A DNA stretch of 64,000 bases from Mastigias papua (lineage: Eukaryota > Cnidaria > Scyphozoa > Rhizostomeae > Mastigiidae). The translations under genes and the position numbers were made by a program. The stretch spans positions 15,559,813 to 15,623,812 of the forward strand of contig OZ025278.1 of the NCBI GenBank assembly GCA_964019165.1, written 5' to 3'. How positions within the stretch are numbered: position 1 is the stretch's first letter; every line of letters starts with the position of its first letter. Positions 1 through 16,300 of this stretch are shown in pieces. Under the pieces are notes generated by a model, which saw nothing but the letters and a program-made list of their open reading frames with translations, did not search any database and was not told where the DNA came from.

Positions 1-2
1 CT

Positions 3-407
3 GCTAAAAAAGATAGCGTTCCTACCACCCAAAAAAGTTGTGTAGTTTACGAATTTTCGTGCCGATGTGAAGCTCGGTACGTAGGGCGCACCACGCAGAG
101 ACTAGCAGACAGAATAAAACAACATGTCCCCACGAGCATCAGGACGAAAAACACTACAACAAGAGAACAGCCACCTCGTATGTGTAAAAACTCTATTTCT
201 AAAATGAAAAGTGATTCGGCCATAGGACAACATCTTATTACAAATCCAGAATGCGCCAAAACATATACAGACGATAATTTTCGGATCATTGGGCAAGCAA
301 GATCGTCCTTTCATTTAGGTGTTTTGGAATCGGTTTACATCAAGACTCAAAACCCAGTCTTGTGTAAACAAAAAGAGTTCGTTTTTTCACTTGGACTCTT
401 CAAGTAA
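3..407 (+). mobile_element. Penelope-like retroelement, 3' coding end (GIY-YIG endonuclease)
   Basis: An open frame enters from the left edge and stops at taa 405-407. It encodes a GIY-YIG endonuclease of the Penelope-like element (PLE) type. The frame shows VVYEFSCRC followed by YVGRTTQRLADRIKQHVP (the GIY-YIG core with its Arg), then AIGQHL, NPEC and the closing block HLGVLESVYIKTQNPVLC...FVFSLGLFK, all typical of the PLE C-terminus. In the family this domain nicks target DNA for target-primed reverse transcription; the reverse transcriptase part lies outside the window. No frameshift or stop is seen in the visible part, so the copy may be fairly young. It is followed by a hammerhead-like fold (531-572) and a (TA)n tract. 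Identity rests on recognised motifs. Confidence 0.85.
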
Positions 408-530
408 ACAATGGTGAATAGGTGCTAATTGGCCAATCATAGAGCCAAATAGACGCATTATTCATCATATCATGTGTACCCGCATCTGGCTATATATTTC
501 GTTTCACCTTTCGGTCGCTATCCGACGTTT

Positions 531-572
531 CATACTCTGACGAGTGTCGGAGGAAAAAAAGCTTTCAGTATG
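531..572 (+). ncRNA. Hammerhead ribozyme-like motif (type I layout) behind the PLE
   Basis: Reading 5' to 3': stem I strand CATACT (531-536), box CTGACGA (537-543), a 9-nt stem II region (544-552), box GAAA (553-556), a mini stem III AAA/TTT (556-558 with 563-565), cleavage position after C566, then AGTATG (567-572), which pairs perfectly with CATACT. Type I hammerheads with very short stem III are known from the pseudo-LTRs of Penelope-like elements, and the PLE coding end is 124 bp upstream. The weakness is stem II: 544-552 does not form a hairpin and lacks the usual G-C closing pair, so this copy may be impaired. Confidence 0.5.
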
Positions 573-604
573 CTAAAGCAATGTTCCCGCTTTTTCGTGC
601 TATA

Positions 605-756
<152 letters not shown>

Positions 757-791
757 TCATAAGTGGGCTACCACAATTGGAAAATTTATTT

Positions 792-867
792 TGGCCCCAG
801 TGCGGATTCGAACTCACGATGTTTAGATCAGAAGACTCCTGTGCTAATCAATTGCGCCATCCAGGCA
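792..867 (-). repeat. tRNA-derived (SINE-like) segment, unit 1
   Basis: Read on the minus strand, this has an A-box-like TGGCGCAATTGATTAGC and a B box GAGTTCGAATCC at tRNA spacing, with an anticodon-loop-like CTTCTGA (would be TCT, Arg). Acceptor and T stems do not pair well, so it is a tRNA-derived pol III promoter rather than a working tRNA gene. It lies downstream of the hammerhead in the same 264-bp unit. Confidence 0.6.
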
Positions 868-934
868 CAAAAGAATAGCGGTGGAATCTTAAGGTCATTC
901 TTTCGTGAGTCCCTCAACGCATCTAGGGCCTTCT

Positions 935-1008
935 CTATGTTTCGGCTATAATGCCTTCTTCAGAGCCAAGCGTACTTCATAATATAAATTCGGCTAAGGC
1001 TGACATAG
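935..1008 (-). ncRNA. Hammerhead ribozyme, unit 1
   Basis: On the minus strand the order is: CTATGT (stem III, 3' strand), C17 completing a GTC cleavage triplet, AGCC (stem I), a loop, GGCT (stem I), box CTGAAGA, A, GGC-ATTATA-GCC (stem II), GAA, then ACATAG (stem III, 5' strand, starting with A15.1). Stem III is 6 perfect pairs including A15.1-U16.1; stem I is 4 perfect pairs directly abutting the box; stem II is 3 G-C pairs. Stems I and II are closed, so this is a type III layout. Predicted cleavage lies between plus positions 1002 and 1001. The one departure is an extra A between box CTGAAGA and stem II. Confidence 0.75.
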
Positions 1009-1055
1009 GTAAATACTAAGTCATAAGTGGGCTACCACAATTGGAAAATTTATTT

Positions 1056-1131
1056 TGGCCCCAGTGCGGATTCGAACTCACGATGTTTAGATCAGAAGAC
1101 TCCTGTGCTAATCAATTGCGCCATCCAGGCA
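1056..1131 (-). repeat. tRNA-derived (SINE-like) segment, unit 2
   Basis: The same A- and B-box segment as in unit 1, shifted by exactly 264 bp, with the same sequence over this stretch. Confidence 0.6.
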
Positions 1132-1198
1132 CAAAAGAATAGCGGTGGAATCTTAAGGTCATTCTATCGTGAGTCCCTCAACGCATCTAGGGCCTTCT

Positions 1199-1272
1199 CT
1201 ATGTTTCGGCTATAATGCCTTCTTCAGAGCCAAGCGTACTTCATAATATAAATTCGGCTAAGGCTGACATAG
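1199..1272 (-). ncRNA. Hammerhead ribozyme, unit 2
   Basis: An identical copy of the 74-nt hammerhead, 264 bp away from the first. Cleavage at both copies of a minus-strand transcript would release a 264-nt RNA carrying the tRNA-like segment. Confidence 0.75.
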
Positions 1273-1282
1273 GTAAATACTA

Positions 1283-1767
<485 letters not shown>

Positions 1768-1957
1768 TTACTGCTGAGAAGCTTTGGTAACATATATATT
1801 CACAGTCACTGTACTTTGTCAAGTATTGCCCATAAAACAAGTCATATTCACACCCAGTGACATTTGCAGACATAACTCGCCAAGTATTTTTTATATGCAT
1901 GTCGTATACTGAATGATGATTATTACATTATAACCAGATTTTTTTATAATCTCTCAG

Positions 1958-6217
<4,260 letters not shown>

Positions 6218-6435
6218 AACTGAAAATACTCCAGTAGAAGCTAGGATTATATTTGCACAGCTAACCATTACTCATGTTATGCTATAGTTTTTCTTTATCT
6301 TTATTTCTCTTTATCTGTTAAGTATATGAAACATGACGCTTAGTAGCACAAAGATTTTACAACATTTTTTAGTCTGCTTTCAAGAGCACATCTATATTGC
6401 ACAAAGTATTTTGGTTTTTACGGTTAATTCTGTTA

Positions 6436-6441
6436 AATAAA
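6436..6441 (+). terminator. Polyadenylation signal AATAAA
   Basis: AATAAA lies 219 bp after the peroxidase stop codon; it is the first match in the 3' flank and the probable 3' end signal. Confidence 0.6.
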
Positions 6442-7301
6442 TGCAAATTGAAGGGAGCAGGCAAGAATGAGTGTATCAAACTATTACTGCAGTTTCTCTT
6501 TCAAGCGTAATTTTCAGCTCCAAAGCGGGGTTTGGTGCTTGTAACTTTTTCAGCTCTCAACACAGTATTGGGCTATCAAATGCAATTCTACGCGATACTT
6601 TCAAAGATCTCTTGAAAACATGAATTATTGTTAGTTAAAATATATTGTGTGGATCATAAAACTATGTCCGTTAACTTGTATTACTTCACAGGGTATTTCT
6701 TGTTCAAACCGATTTGTGATTCTTGTATAAAACTCCGGAGATCCACGAAGTCTTCCTAGGTCCAATGAGGAATTCATTGAAAAGTGTATGTGTGAATAGG
6801 GGTGAATCCCACTGCATTTCATGTTGAAACTTTAAGCATCCATTCCACACCAACTTTCAGTCATTATCAGGCAAGAGCCTATTCCAACAAATATCAGTTT
6901 GCAGAAAAGGTATTTGCTTCTTCAGAAATGTGTTAGATTTCCATTGCAACGATGCTATTCCACAATGGCAGATAATTATTTATCTAGCTGGCAACTCATC
7001 AGAAAGGGCATATGATGTATTCAATTTTATTTCAGTTGAGATTTGATTGCATATATGGCATTCATGTTTCATTGAAATGTGAAAGACAAGAAGGGATTCG
7101 ACGATAGTTTGAATCTAGCATTATTATGGGGATCACCACTAGCATTCTGAGGGGAATCATCCCTTCTATACTAGAGCGAATGTTGAACGTCAGTATTCTA
7201 TTTGATCAACTGATCATTTGTAGGTGTGCTGCACGTAATGGAATGTTTCATGTATATTTGATTGATTACTGCTCAAAGTAATTAGCTATTTTTCGGATTC
7301 G
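6442..7301. other. Intergenic stretch between peroxidase and small-exon gene
   Basis: No coding exon, repeat or RNA gene is recognisable. It should contain the promoter of the downstream gene if 7302 is its start; no convincing TATA box or initiator could be chosen. Confidence 0.4.
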
Positions 7302-7317
7302 ATGAAGTCACTTTCAG
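7302..7317 (+). CDS. Small-exon gene, possible first coding exon
   Basis: ATG AAG TCA CTT TCA G then gtaaaa. It was chosen because it leaves phase 1, as exon 2 requires, and joins to give MKSLSD. It is not a signal peptide. An unseen 5' exon is a real alternative. Confidence 0.35.
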
Positions 7318-10300
7318 GTAAAAACTGTACTGATGTTCTTATTCTCATTCATATTGATAGTAATGTTATGTGCCAAGATGAATGTTAGACATTGTCCATA
7401 TGTCTAGGGCAATATCAATAACTAGGGGATAGGTTTCATTCTGTCTAGCCATGCAATCGCTTGTTTCGAAACATTGAAATAATTATAGAAATACCTTTTG
7501 TCAAAAACTGATTGACTGTCTCACATTTTATCGTTGTAGACGTCTTCACTCCAAACGCTCAGGCAAAACACAGCAATGCAGAGATAGCAGCAAGTCATTC
7601 AAATGTATGTTTAGCATATTAATTTTGGCATAATTCTTGCACTGACGCAGCCCGATTGTAGTTTCCAAACCTTGGATTTTTTTATACTAACGGCCAATTA
7701 GTGTACTTGTTTCACAGAATTGATTCCATTGCGACCAATCTAAACTTTAAATCAGTTCAATTGCTTCAAATAAGATTAAAACCGAGAGTTTCCTGAGCCA
7801 TGTTTTCGGTTGTATGAAACTTCGATCGCCTGCTATCGAATGTGAAGACTTACATATAATCAAATCTCAGCATACCCCGGTGTGATTTCTACATGGTTTA
7901 AGATTTCATACACTTTTTATCTGCTTGCTGGGAATCGTATCCCATCGGGGTATGCTAGTGGACATAATACGTGTGGTTTTCGGCAATGATGCTCAATTAA
8001 TCTTATGGTCCCGCGCAAAGACTAGGTCCGAATATATCAGCTTTCTAGCCTTTGATATGGAACGGAGTATATTTTTCTCTAATAATGGACAAAATGAACA
8101 GATTGCTATATTAAGAGCCATATACAGGAGAAAGCGTTCACATGTGAACCCATCGAGAAAGAATGAATGTGAAATCTGTCGAAATTATATCGCATATTTT
8201 TGTGCTAGCTAGGGAGCGGTCATTATTTATGACTGGGGTGGAGACTGAAGAGAAAGTATTATGTGTCCTCAAAAAAGTCTTACCCCAACATTTGCTTAAG
8301 TCAAATTGTCTACCACAGAAAACAGCTAAACAAGGCTGTATTTATGCTTTAATGTGGCATATGTTTTTAAAATACCGCTGTGTTCAAAACGTATTCTGCT
8401 ACACCACCATACACAGCTTGATTTATTCATTTACCCCACCATTTTATCTTCAGTCCCACTCCCGGTCATAAATAATAACCCCTCCCTTAGTGATATGCTT
8501 TTTCATAAAAATAAAATCCTCATCCCACAACTTCTTCAAATTTTTATCACTGCCAATACTTCAGAAATGTGTTCACAGGTTTTATTTTATTCTCAATCAG
8601 ATAGAAACAGCTCTATATCCGATAAAGAGCAAAGTTCTGTGCATCTAGCTCTGCAATTTTTTATGAACTTCGTCTTCGAGCTCTATCTTGCATAAAAGGG
8701 AAGGTATATCGAGTTAGAGTTCCAAGACATTGAGAAATTATATTCCCCATTTCCTGCAACTAAGAAGTAATTATGGAATGCTTTCAATTCTCCGTTATCT
8801 TCTTTTTTAGATTATGGAGTAGATACTGTATCGTATGCTCACATATTGTAAAATATTAACAAAATTTCATGTCAATACTGCGAAGTACGTCTTCAAAAAA
8901 TGTGTGTGAAAAAGGTAAAAACTCAAAACCAGCTATCTTTGTTATCATTAAAAAAGTTATAAAAGCGTTTGTTTGAATTTCTTTGCAGCTAGGATCCTCA
9001 TCATCAAGACGAGTGAATGATAGTCCATTAAAGGTATTGTTTATGTTGCTTGGCACCCCTGGTTACTTACATGTCTCAATGGACTTGTCAATGTTGTCAT
9101 TGCTGTGGTCTAGACAAGATATGTAAAGAGATATATTTTTTGCAGCAGCTATCTACAACACTAAAGCTATATAAAGCAATGCTGACTTGCAGTGAAACAA
9201 TGAATGGATATTCATATATGGGCTTGCTTGTATGAAAAAGTCAAGCCGACTTGAAATTTCAAACCAGTGTGAACATTGGCTTGGCAGCATATTTCCCTTG
9301 AGTTTACATGAAAATTTCGCCCTGGTCTGAGACATGTGTTGTTTTTGTTGATTTTTATGTAAAAAAATACAACAATTAGCCCAAGTGAACTTTAAGCCCA
9401 TGACCACTGCATCTGACACCGATTTAAAAATACTTTGAGCTCATATGGTGTTTACAAATCGGGGTAGCGTTTCATAGCGAGTTGAACAGGCGAGTTGAGT
9501 TTCACCCCCCGTTTCAGTTTACTATGGATGTTTCCATGCAAGCATTATAAAGTCTTTGACAATACATGGAGTTCAATTCGGATCGTGTTAAAATATCAAA
9601 CCGGTTTAAACCTCTCATGTTAACAGGCCTTTACTGTGAATTACATACCTGGCTACGCAACACTTGAGGGGTGAGCGAATGCATTGAGCATTGTTACATA
9701 TTACACATTAGCAAAAATGCTATCTCTTTGGCATACTCATTACGGACAGCACCCTTTTCCCGTAACTGTTTGAGTGTTGGATCGAATTATACTAGGCATA
9801 TGACCGAACCTGAGTCCTTTGTTTTGGTAGTGCAGACTCAGCAAAGCAGTACAAAAAGTCTGGGAATTATTTCTACTTACAATGTAATTATTGTCTTCCG
9901 TTTGTTTGGTGATTGTAGGAAGAACAACATACTTTCAGCTTTGCAATAAATACTCCCCATTTCCGTGCAACATTTCAAGTCTCTTTCTAAATGAATAAAC
10001 TGTATATTTCTTGCAGTCGCCTCCGCATTCATCTAGTAAGTCAAGTACCCATTCACTGCATTCTGGAGAAAGCAGTGATACTTTAAAGGTATGTTAAGTT
10101 TCTTGGATGTGGTTATGAACAAAAAATAGTATTGTAGTTGCAAGCTTTGAGATTTACATGCTATGAGAGAGATAGAGTTGAAATCATTTGTCATCTAGCA
10201 TGAATCTGCCATCCTACTAAATGTTCATCAAGATGTCTCTTCAACTTTGGCCATTAAAATATACATGTTCTGTTAAATCATATTCTTCTGTTAATCTTTA

Positions 10301-13300
10301 ATTTGAGATTAACCATAAATCATTTCTCAGTTCATAATCCGTTCTGTTTTTATACTGCAATTCATATAACTGACATTTTATACACATAGCTTAGATTGAC
10401 TTTGAAATAGAAGAGGAGGACCATTGAAATTTCTTAAGCAATTATAATCAGACAATTTTAGATTTGTCTTCTCATACCTGGCTATGCAACATTTGACAGG
10501 TGAAAAACTGTATCGAGCATTGTTACTTGTAACATATTAGTAAAATATGCCATCGCTTTTGCATATTCATTACGGACGGCATCCTTTCGCCAATAACTTT
10601 CTGTCTTAATGTTACATATTGAATCCTATTCCTGGTCTAGTAGTGTGGACTCTGACAAGGTCCAAAGCAACGATGTGGAAATTATTGTTAGATATTAGAG
10701 TATATTTTCATTTTAGACTTTGACTGTCGTAAGTGTTTCTTCAGCTTGCGTTCCCTTTTGTGTGCATCGTTGAAAATCCCTTTCCATACTATAATGTTGT
10801 ACTTGTAGGTCACAGACAGATGAAACACTCTTCTAGCACAACATAACAAAACTAATCTTCAAACAAAAGCTTGACTATTTACATAAGTAAATGAGAGTCC
10901 TGGGTTCTAGTCCTTATAAATATGAGTAACCTGTATATTTCTTGCAGTCGCCTCCGCATTCACCTAGTAAGTCAAGTACCCATTCACTGCATTCTGGAAA
11001 AAGTAGTGATACTTTAAAGGTATGTTTTGAATGACTAACAGTGATTATGGTATTTGGATGTGTACTTTGTATACCTTACTGCTATTATCAAATATTAAAT
11101 TAGTACCTGCAAACCTTGATATTCTTGCTATGAGAGAGATAGAGTTGAAACCGTTGTAAAGAAATTATGAAACACATCTGGCTTGATTCCTTTAACTGAA
11201 TTTATAACAAAGAGATTCTCAAATAGAATTTGATTCTTTCTCCTTTCCATGAACACGAGCAGATTTTGTTTAGGACGAATCAGCGGATTAGTTTAAATCG
11301 AGACATTAGCCAATGGGATGATTCCATGTTATCTATATGTTTTATGACTCCATCTAGAAATGCAGTTGCTGTGGAAAATATCACACAACATCCAACTTTG
11401 GCTCGAGAAAAGTTACTTTAACTTGCAATGACAATCTTTTAACTGCAGCACCGTCAGTGCATTTTCAATGGATATTTCCGAGCCCTATTTTTTCTAAGTA
11501 CAATTCAACGTCATTGAACAAAGAAGTTCTCATTCTCAACATGTGTTGATTTAGCTCCCTCGTTATTGGCTTGACTTGTGCTTGTCTTGAGTAGATACAA
11601 GGTTTGAGATGGAATTATTGTGAAAAACTACAACCTGGGTGTATATTAATGACACCATTTACCACCTATCATTACGTTTAATCGAAAGAAACTGCTGGCC
11701 GAACCTTCGACTTCCCTTGCTATTCACCAAGGTGCTGCTTAAACTTTAGTCATTAAGATAGAAATTATTGAGAAATTATAGAAGTAATTCTCCCCTAGAA
11801 CCTGTACCAAGGAATACTTATTGCATATGATAAGCGGATACATGTCTGAGTTACTCTTATTTTTCTTTTAGTCTTTAGCTTGAAGTCAATCACCAATCGC
11901 TTCTCATTTCATAATCCTCAGCTCTTTTTAACCAGTAGTAGATATTAGTAACACTACATATATATGGTTTAGATGGATTTTCCAGTAGAAGAGCAGGACC
12001 ATGGATATTTCTTAAAAAGTTATAATCAGACAAGTTAGGTTTGATATCTCATACCTGGATGTGCAACATTTGAAAGTTGAAGAAATGTATCGAGCATTGT
12101 TACTTGTAGCACATTAGTAAAATATGCTATCACTTTTAATTAATATTACGAACAGCTTCGCTTTCGCGACTATCCATCTGTCCTAATTTGACGTACTGAA
12201 TGCTGTTCCTGCTCGGGTAGTGCAGACTCGGTAAGAAAGCGCAAAACAATGTGGAAACTATTGTTAATTGTCAGAGTATATTTTAGTCCGTTACTTTGAT
12301 TATTGTAAGTGTACTTTCAGTATTGCAGTAAATGCCTCTCTTTTTTCCGCACACCATTGAAAATCCCTTTCCATATTAGCAAACTGCATATTTCTTGCAG
12401 CCATCACATTCACCTATCAAGCCAATTACCCTTTCACTGCATTCTGGAGAAAACAGTTATATATTGAAGGTATGTTTTGAATGACTAAAAGTGATTAAAG
12501 TATTTGGATGTGTACTGTACTTACCGGACTGCTACTAACAGATATTAATTTAGTAGCAGCAAGCAATGAGATCTACTAGCTATGAGAGAGATAGAGTTGA
12601 AATCATTGTAATAACAATAGGAGACAAATCTTCAATATGAGGTTGTTGCTACGGAAATATAACAACTTCCGACTTCGACCCGGAAAGGAGGTTAGATTAA
12701 TGTACAACGATGAACGTTTAACTGCAGCGTCGTCAATACATTTTCAATGAATGTATTCTAGCCCCTATTCTTTCCAGTTACCATTCAAGCTCACCGAACA
12801 AAATATTTCTTAACTTCACTTATATTGATATAGCTCTGTAGTTCTTGGCAATAGTATCATTAGTTAATTATCGTTAATGAGTTTTAGTAAAGTTACGAAT
12901 TTTTTTCTAGCAACCATCTTATGCAAATATAGCTCCTAAGACTTCATCAAAAGTACGTTTTAATTTATTATTATTTTGTATTCTGCTTTGTCTCTGCTTT
13001 TGCCTACAGAAGCGTCTTCCAAGTCTGTAGCTTCTAAAATTTTAGACCCTTGAGGTAGCTATATTCCACTGCGGCATATCGTAGACTATAGGTCCAGCTG
13101 ATTCATGGATAGTATTTCAGAGAGCTTCAACAATCGTATTTTTGCTTCGTTGTCACAGGAAATTACCTCGTAAGAATTTTCAAAAGCTAACTTGATGGAA
13201 AATTAAATTTACAGAAATTTAGAACATCAAACTTCATCGTGACAATGTCTCCATACTTTTCAGCAAAAGCCTGCACTATCAAAATCGAATCCTAAAAGTC

Positions 13301-16300
13301 AGTTGAAGGTAAGACGTCGTATAATTTCAATCTCAAAGCTATCGTCACATGTCCTCTATCTATTTCTCTATTTCTTTGGCGATGCTGGATACATATCAGA
13401 TAGATTTACAGTTTCATGTTGTGTTAGAAACAGATAACCCAAATGGTGTAATATTTACATGTAAGAGGCAACAAATTTCTTTTGATCTGCTCCAAAATAA
13501 AATTCTATCCTTTCAGTGGCAACATTCAAATGACTGCTGGACGCAATTGTATTTACGTCGTATCCATATATTGGATAACTAATATTGGCAAGAGCACTCT
13601 CTTCTACCATACATATACATTTATATATAAACATAAAATTTCTCCAAAGCTGAAGCATATGTTGTGCATATCCCAATACTGAACCACTACGTTAACCATT
13701 ATTCTTGAGGTTCAGTCACTTTGATAGGTAAGGATGCAGACATAGGAGCAAGACGGAAGGACAAAAGCATTTTTTCTGTTGCACTATACTTTGTCCGTAC
13801 TAATATCTGAAAATTGTCTTTTGACGCCTAGTATATTTTAAGCATATTTTGAGGCCTAAAGTCGTAAAGTGATAGCAAAATTGAATCCTAGATCAAGTTA
13901 CTTAACTCATTGTATGAAAAAGCTACTTTTTAGAGCTTCAATGTAGAGTTTATCTAAGGTTCAATTTTCAACTATCATTCCACAGCTTAAGTGGCTTGTA
14001 AGGCTATCCTATTTTCGTCGCAACTTTTGTGTGAGGATGAATGTCCATGCGATTAAAATACAACCAGTTAATTACTCTAACATACATTTTCTTAGTTCCC
14101 TTATCATTCACCTTTGTATCAGTGACTTCCTCAAAATCTTAATAACAATCATCAGTAAATACTTATTGCAATAATTAATTACAAAATTATGTAATTTTTA
14201 TTGAAATTTTTGATTGATAATATTCGTCATTGTTTTCACGCATGGCTGCAAAATTTCTTTATGATATAACAGAAAGCTCCTTCAAAGTCACAATCTAGAA
14301 ATAAAGTCACCATAAAGGTATTTTTGATTGATTTATTTCGCATCATTACTTGCGTATGTTCATACCTCATTGTATCTCAACAGCTTCAGTATACAAGAAG
14401 CGGCACTGATATGAAGATTTAGAAACAACTTGTATACATGCAGTGAATATACTATTAGCTTATCTACGGCACGATATAAGTATAATTCCTTTTCCTAATA
14501 ATTCAAACTCGCACTTACATCATTTCTCACTCTGTCGTAGACCTAGCTTTTCATGAATGTTGTACATTGAGCATTAGTTAGCCCAACGGATTGACATCTG
14601 GTTGAGCTTAAATATTAGACTGACTGACAGACTGAAAGTCTGATCGATTGATTTTATTTGGAAATTATCATTCTACCTCTTCGCTTCAATTCTTCCTTAT
14701 TTAATGTTTGCAGACTTCTTCAACAAAAGGATCAAAGCACAAAACACCATTAAAGGTATTGTTTAATGTAGCAAATCTCACAATACTCAAACTTGCTTTT
14801 TGTATTCACAATATACAATATTGCAATCATTTCACAAACACAATAGTTTACGATATTGTGCTTCCAGTGACTGTAAATTTATCGACATACATACAGATAT
14901 AAGCAATTTTGTAGAATTATAGAACATTTCTTACTTTTTACTGGGTGGGAATTGAATTGAATTTAAGACAACGTTGTATATCCCGACGAAAATATTGCGA
15001 TGCGAATACAATATTACTTCCTTCTCTGCAAAATATATATTTCACATTTTCAGTTTTTGTGTTTATTGAGTTAAATACACTAAGCTTATCCAAGTGCGTA
15101 CATTTGCATATATTTGCATATATTTGCATACATTTGCATACATTTGCATACATTGCAAATTCTCGATAAACATAGAGGTGAGCTGAGAACGATTTATTAA
15201 GATGCTTGAAATGAGATGGTAGGAATTTGAAATTTGAATCATATCTCACGCATTTTAAGACAAGAGGGCTTATCTTGGTCCCATATCACGTCTACCGCAT
15301 TTTCTCTAACATTCCCGCTGCGGGATTAGCGTTTCAACCTTAGAAAAAGGGCGGGTATATTGGAGAGGCGGGATTATTTTTTCAATGCCTTGAAGTCTAG
15401 TTTGAAGATACCGTTTCAACAAAATACGGCTCTTAAGAATGATGTGGCAAACCAGAGTGAAAAGCACAATTTGAAGAAGGTTCAAAACGACAAAATTTTT
15501 CAGTAAAATAACAAAACCAGTGCATTACATCAAGAGTGTTCGTTTTAGTAACCGTGATCATGCCCGATGACATGATGCTAAGTTTTCATTTCAAGTTGGT
15601 ACACGGCATTCGAAACGTAACATTGGATGTTCGAAGCATAAATTTACCAGTGAATAAATTTATTCAAAAATAATTTATACAGCAATCTCGCGTGCGGGAT
15701 TACTGGGGAGGTGGGATTATTCTTCCAAACTATAAAATAAAGGTGGGATTACTAGAGAGGCAGGAGTAAAAGAGAGGCGGAAATATTAGAGCAAATACGC
15801 TAAATTGTTTGGGAACTGATTGCTTCTAATTTTCGTGAGCACTGCTAGTTTCACCAGTATAGTTAGGTATAGATGTAAGAGATGTGAACACGATGTAAGA
15901 GATGTGAACAAGATGTAAGAGATGTGAACACGATGCATAATTTAATGTTACGCTGGAATAATCTATCTAGGCATACCCCGTCATACTGAACAGTAGTTAT
16001 AGTACGCAAGAGGAAATGGAATAACTACCCTGATTTTGTGAAGGAGTAAAAATCATCAAAACGCGTCAATTTTGCTGAGTAGAAGAAGATATGTGTCATT
16101 TGTGTTTCTGATTAACTAATATAGCAGTTACAATTCTTCTGAGCTTTGATAGCGAATGCGTTTCTCTCTGTAAACAGACTCCTTCAAGGTTCAAGGAAAG
16201 ACCAAAAAGTCCATTGAAAGTATGTTATCGTGCTGTAGTTCTTTCAAATTTACTTAGTTATGTACACACTTTCCGGATGCATTTTTTTCATGACTGCGAA

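Noticed and set aside
13012..13070. Additional small exon of the repeat gene
   Set aside because: It has AG and GT borders, but the phase-0 frame meets a stop within seven codons and lacks the module composition.
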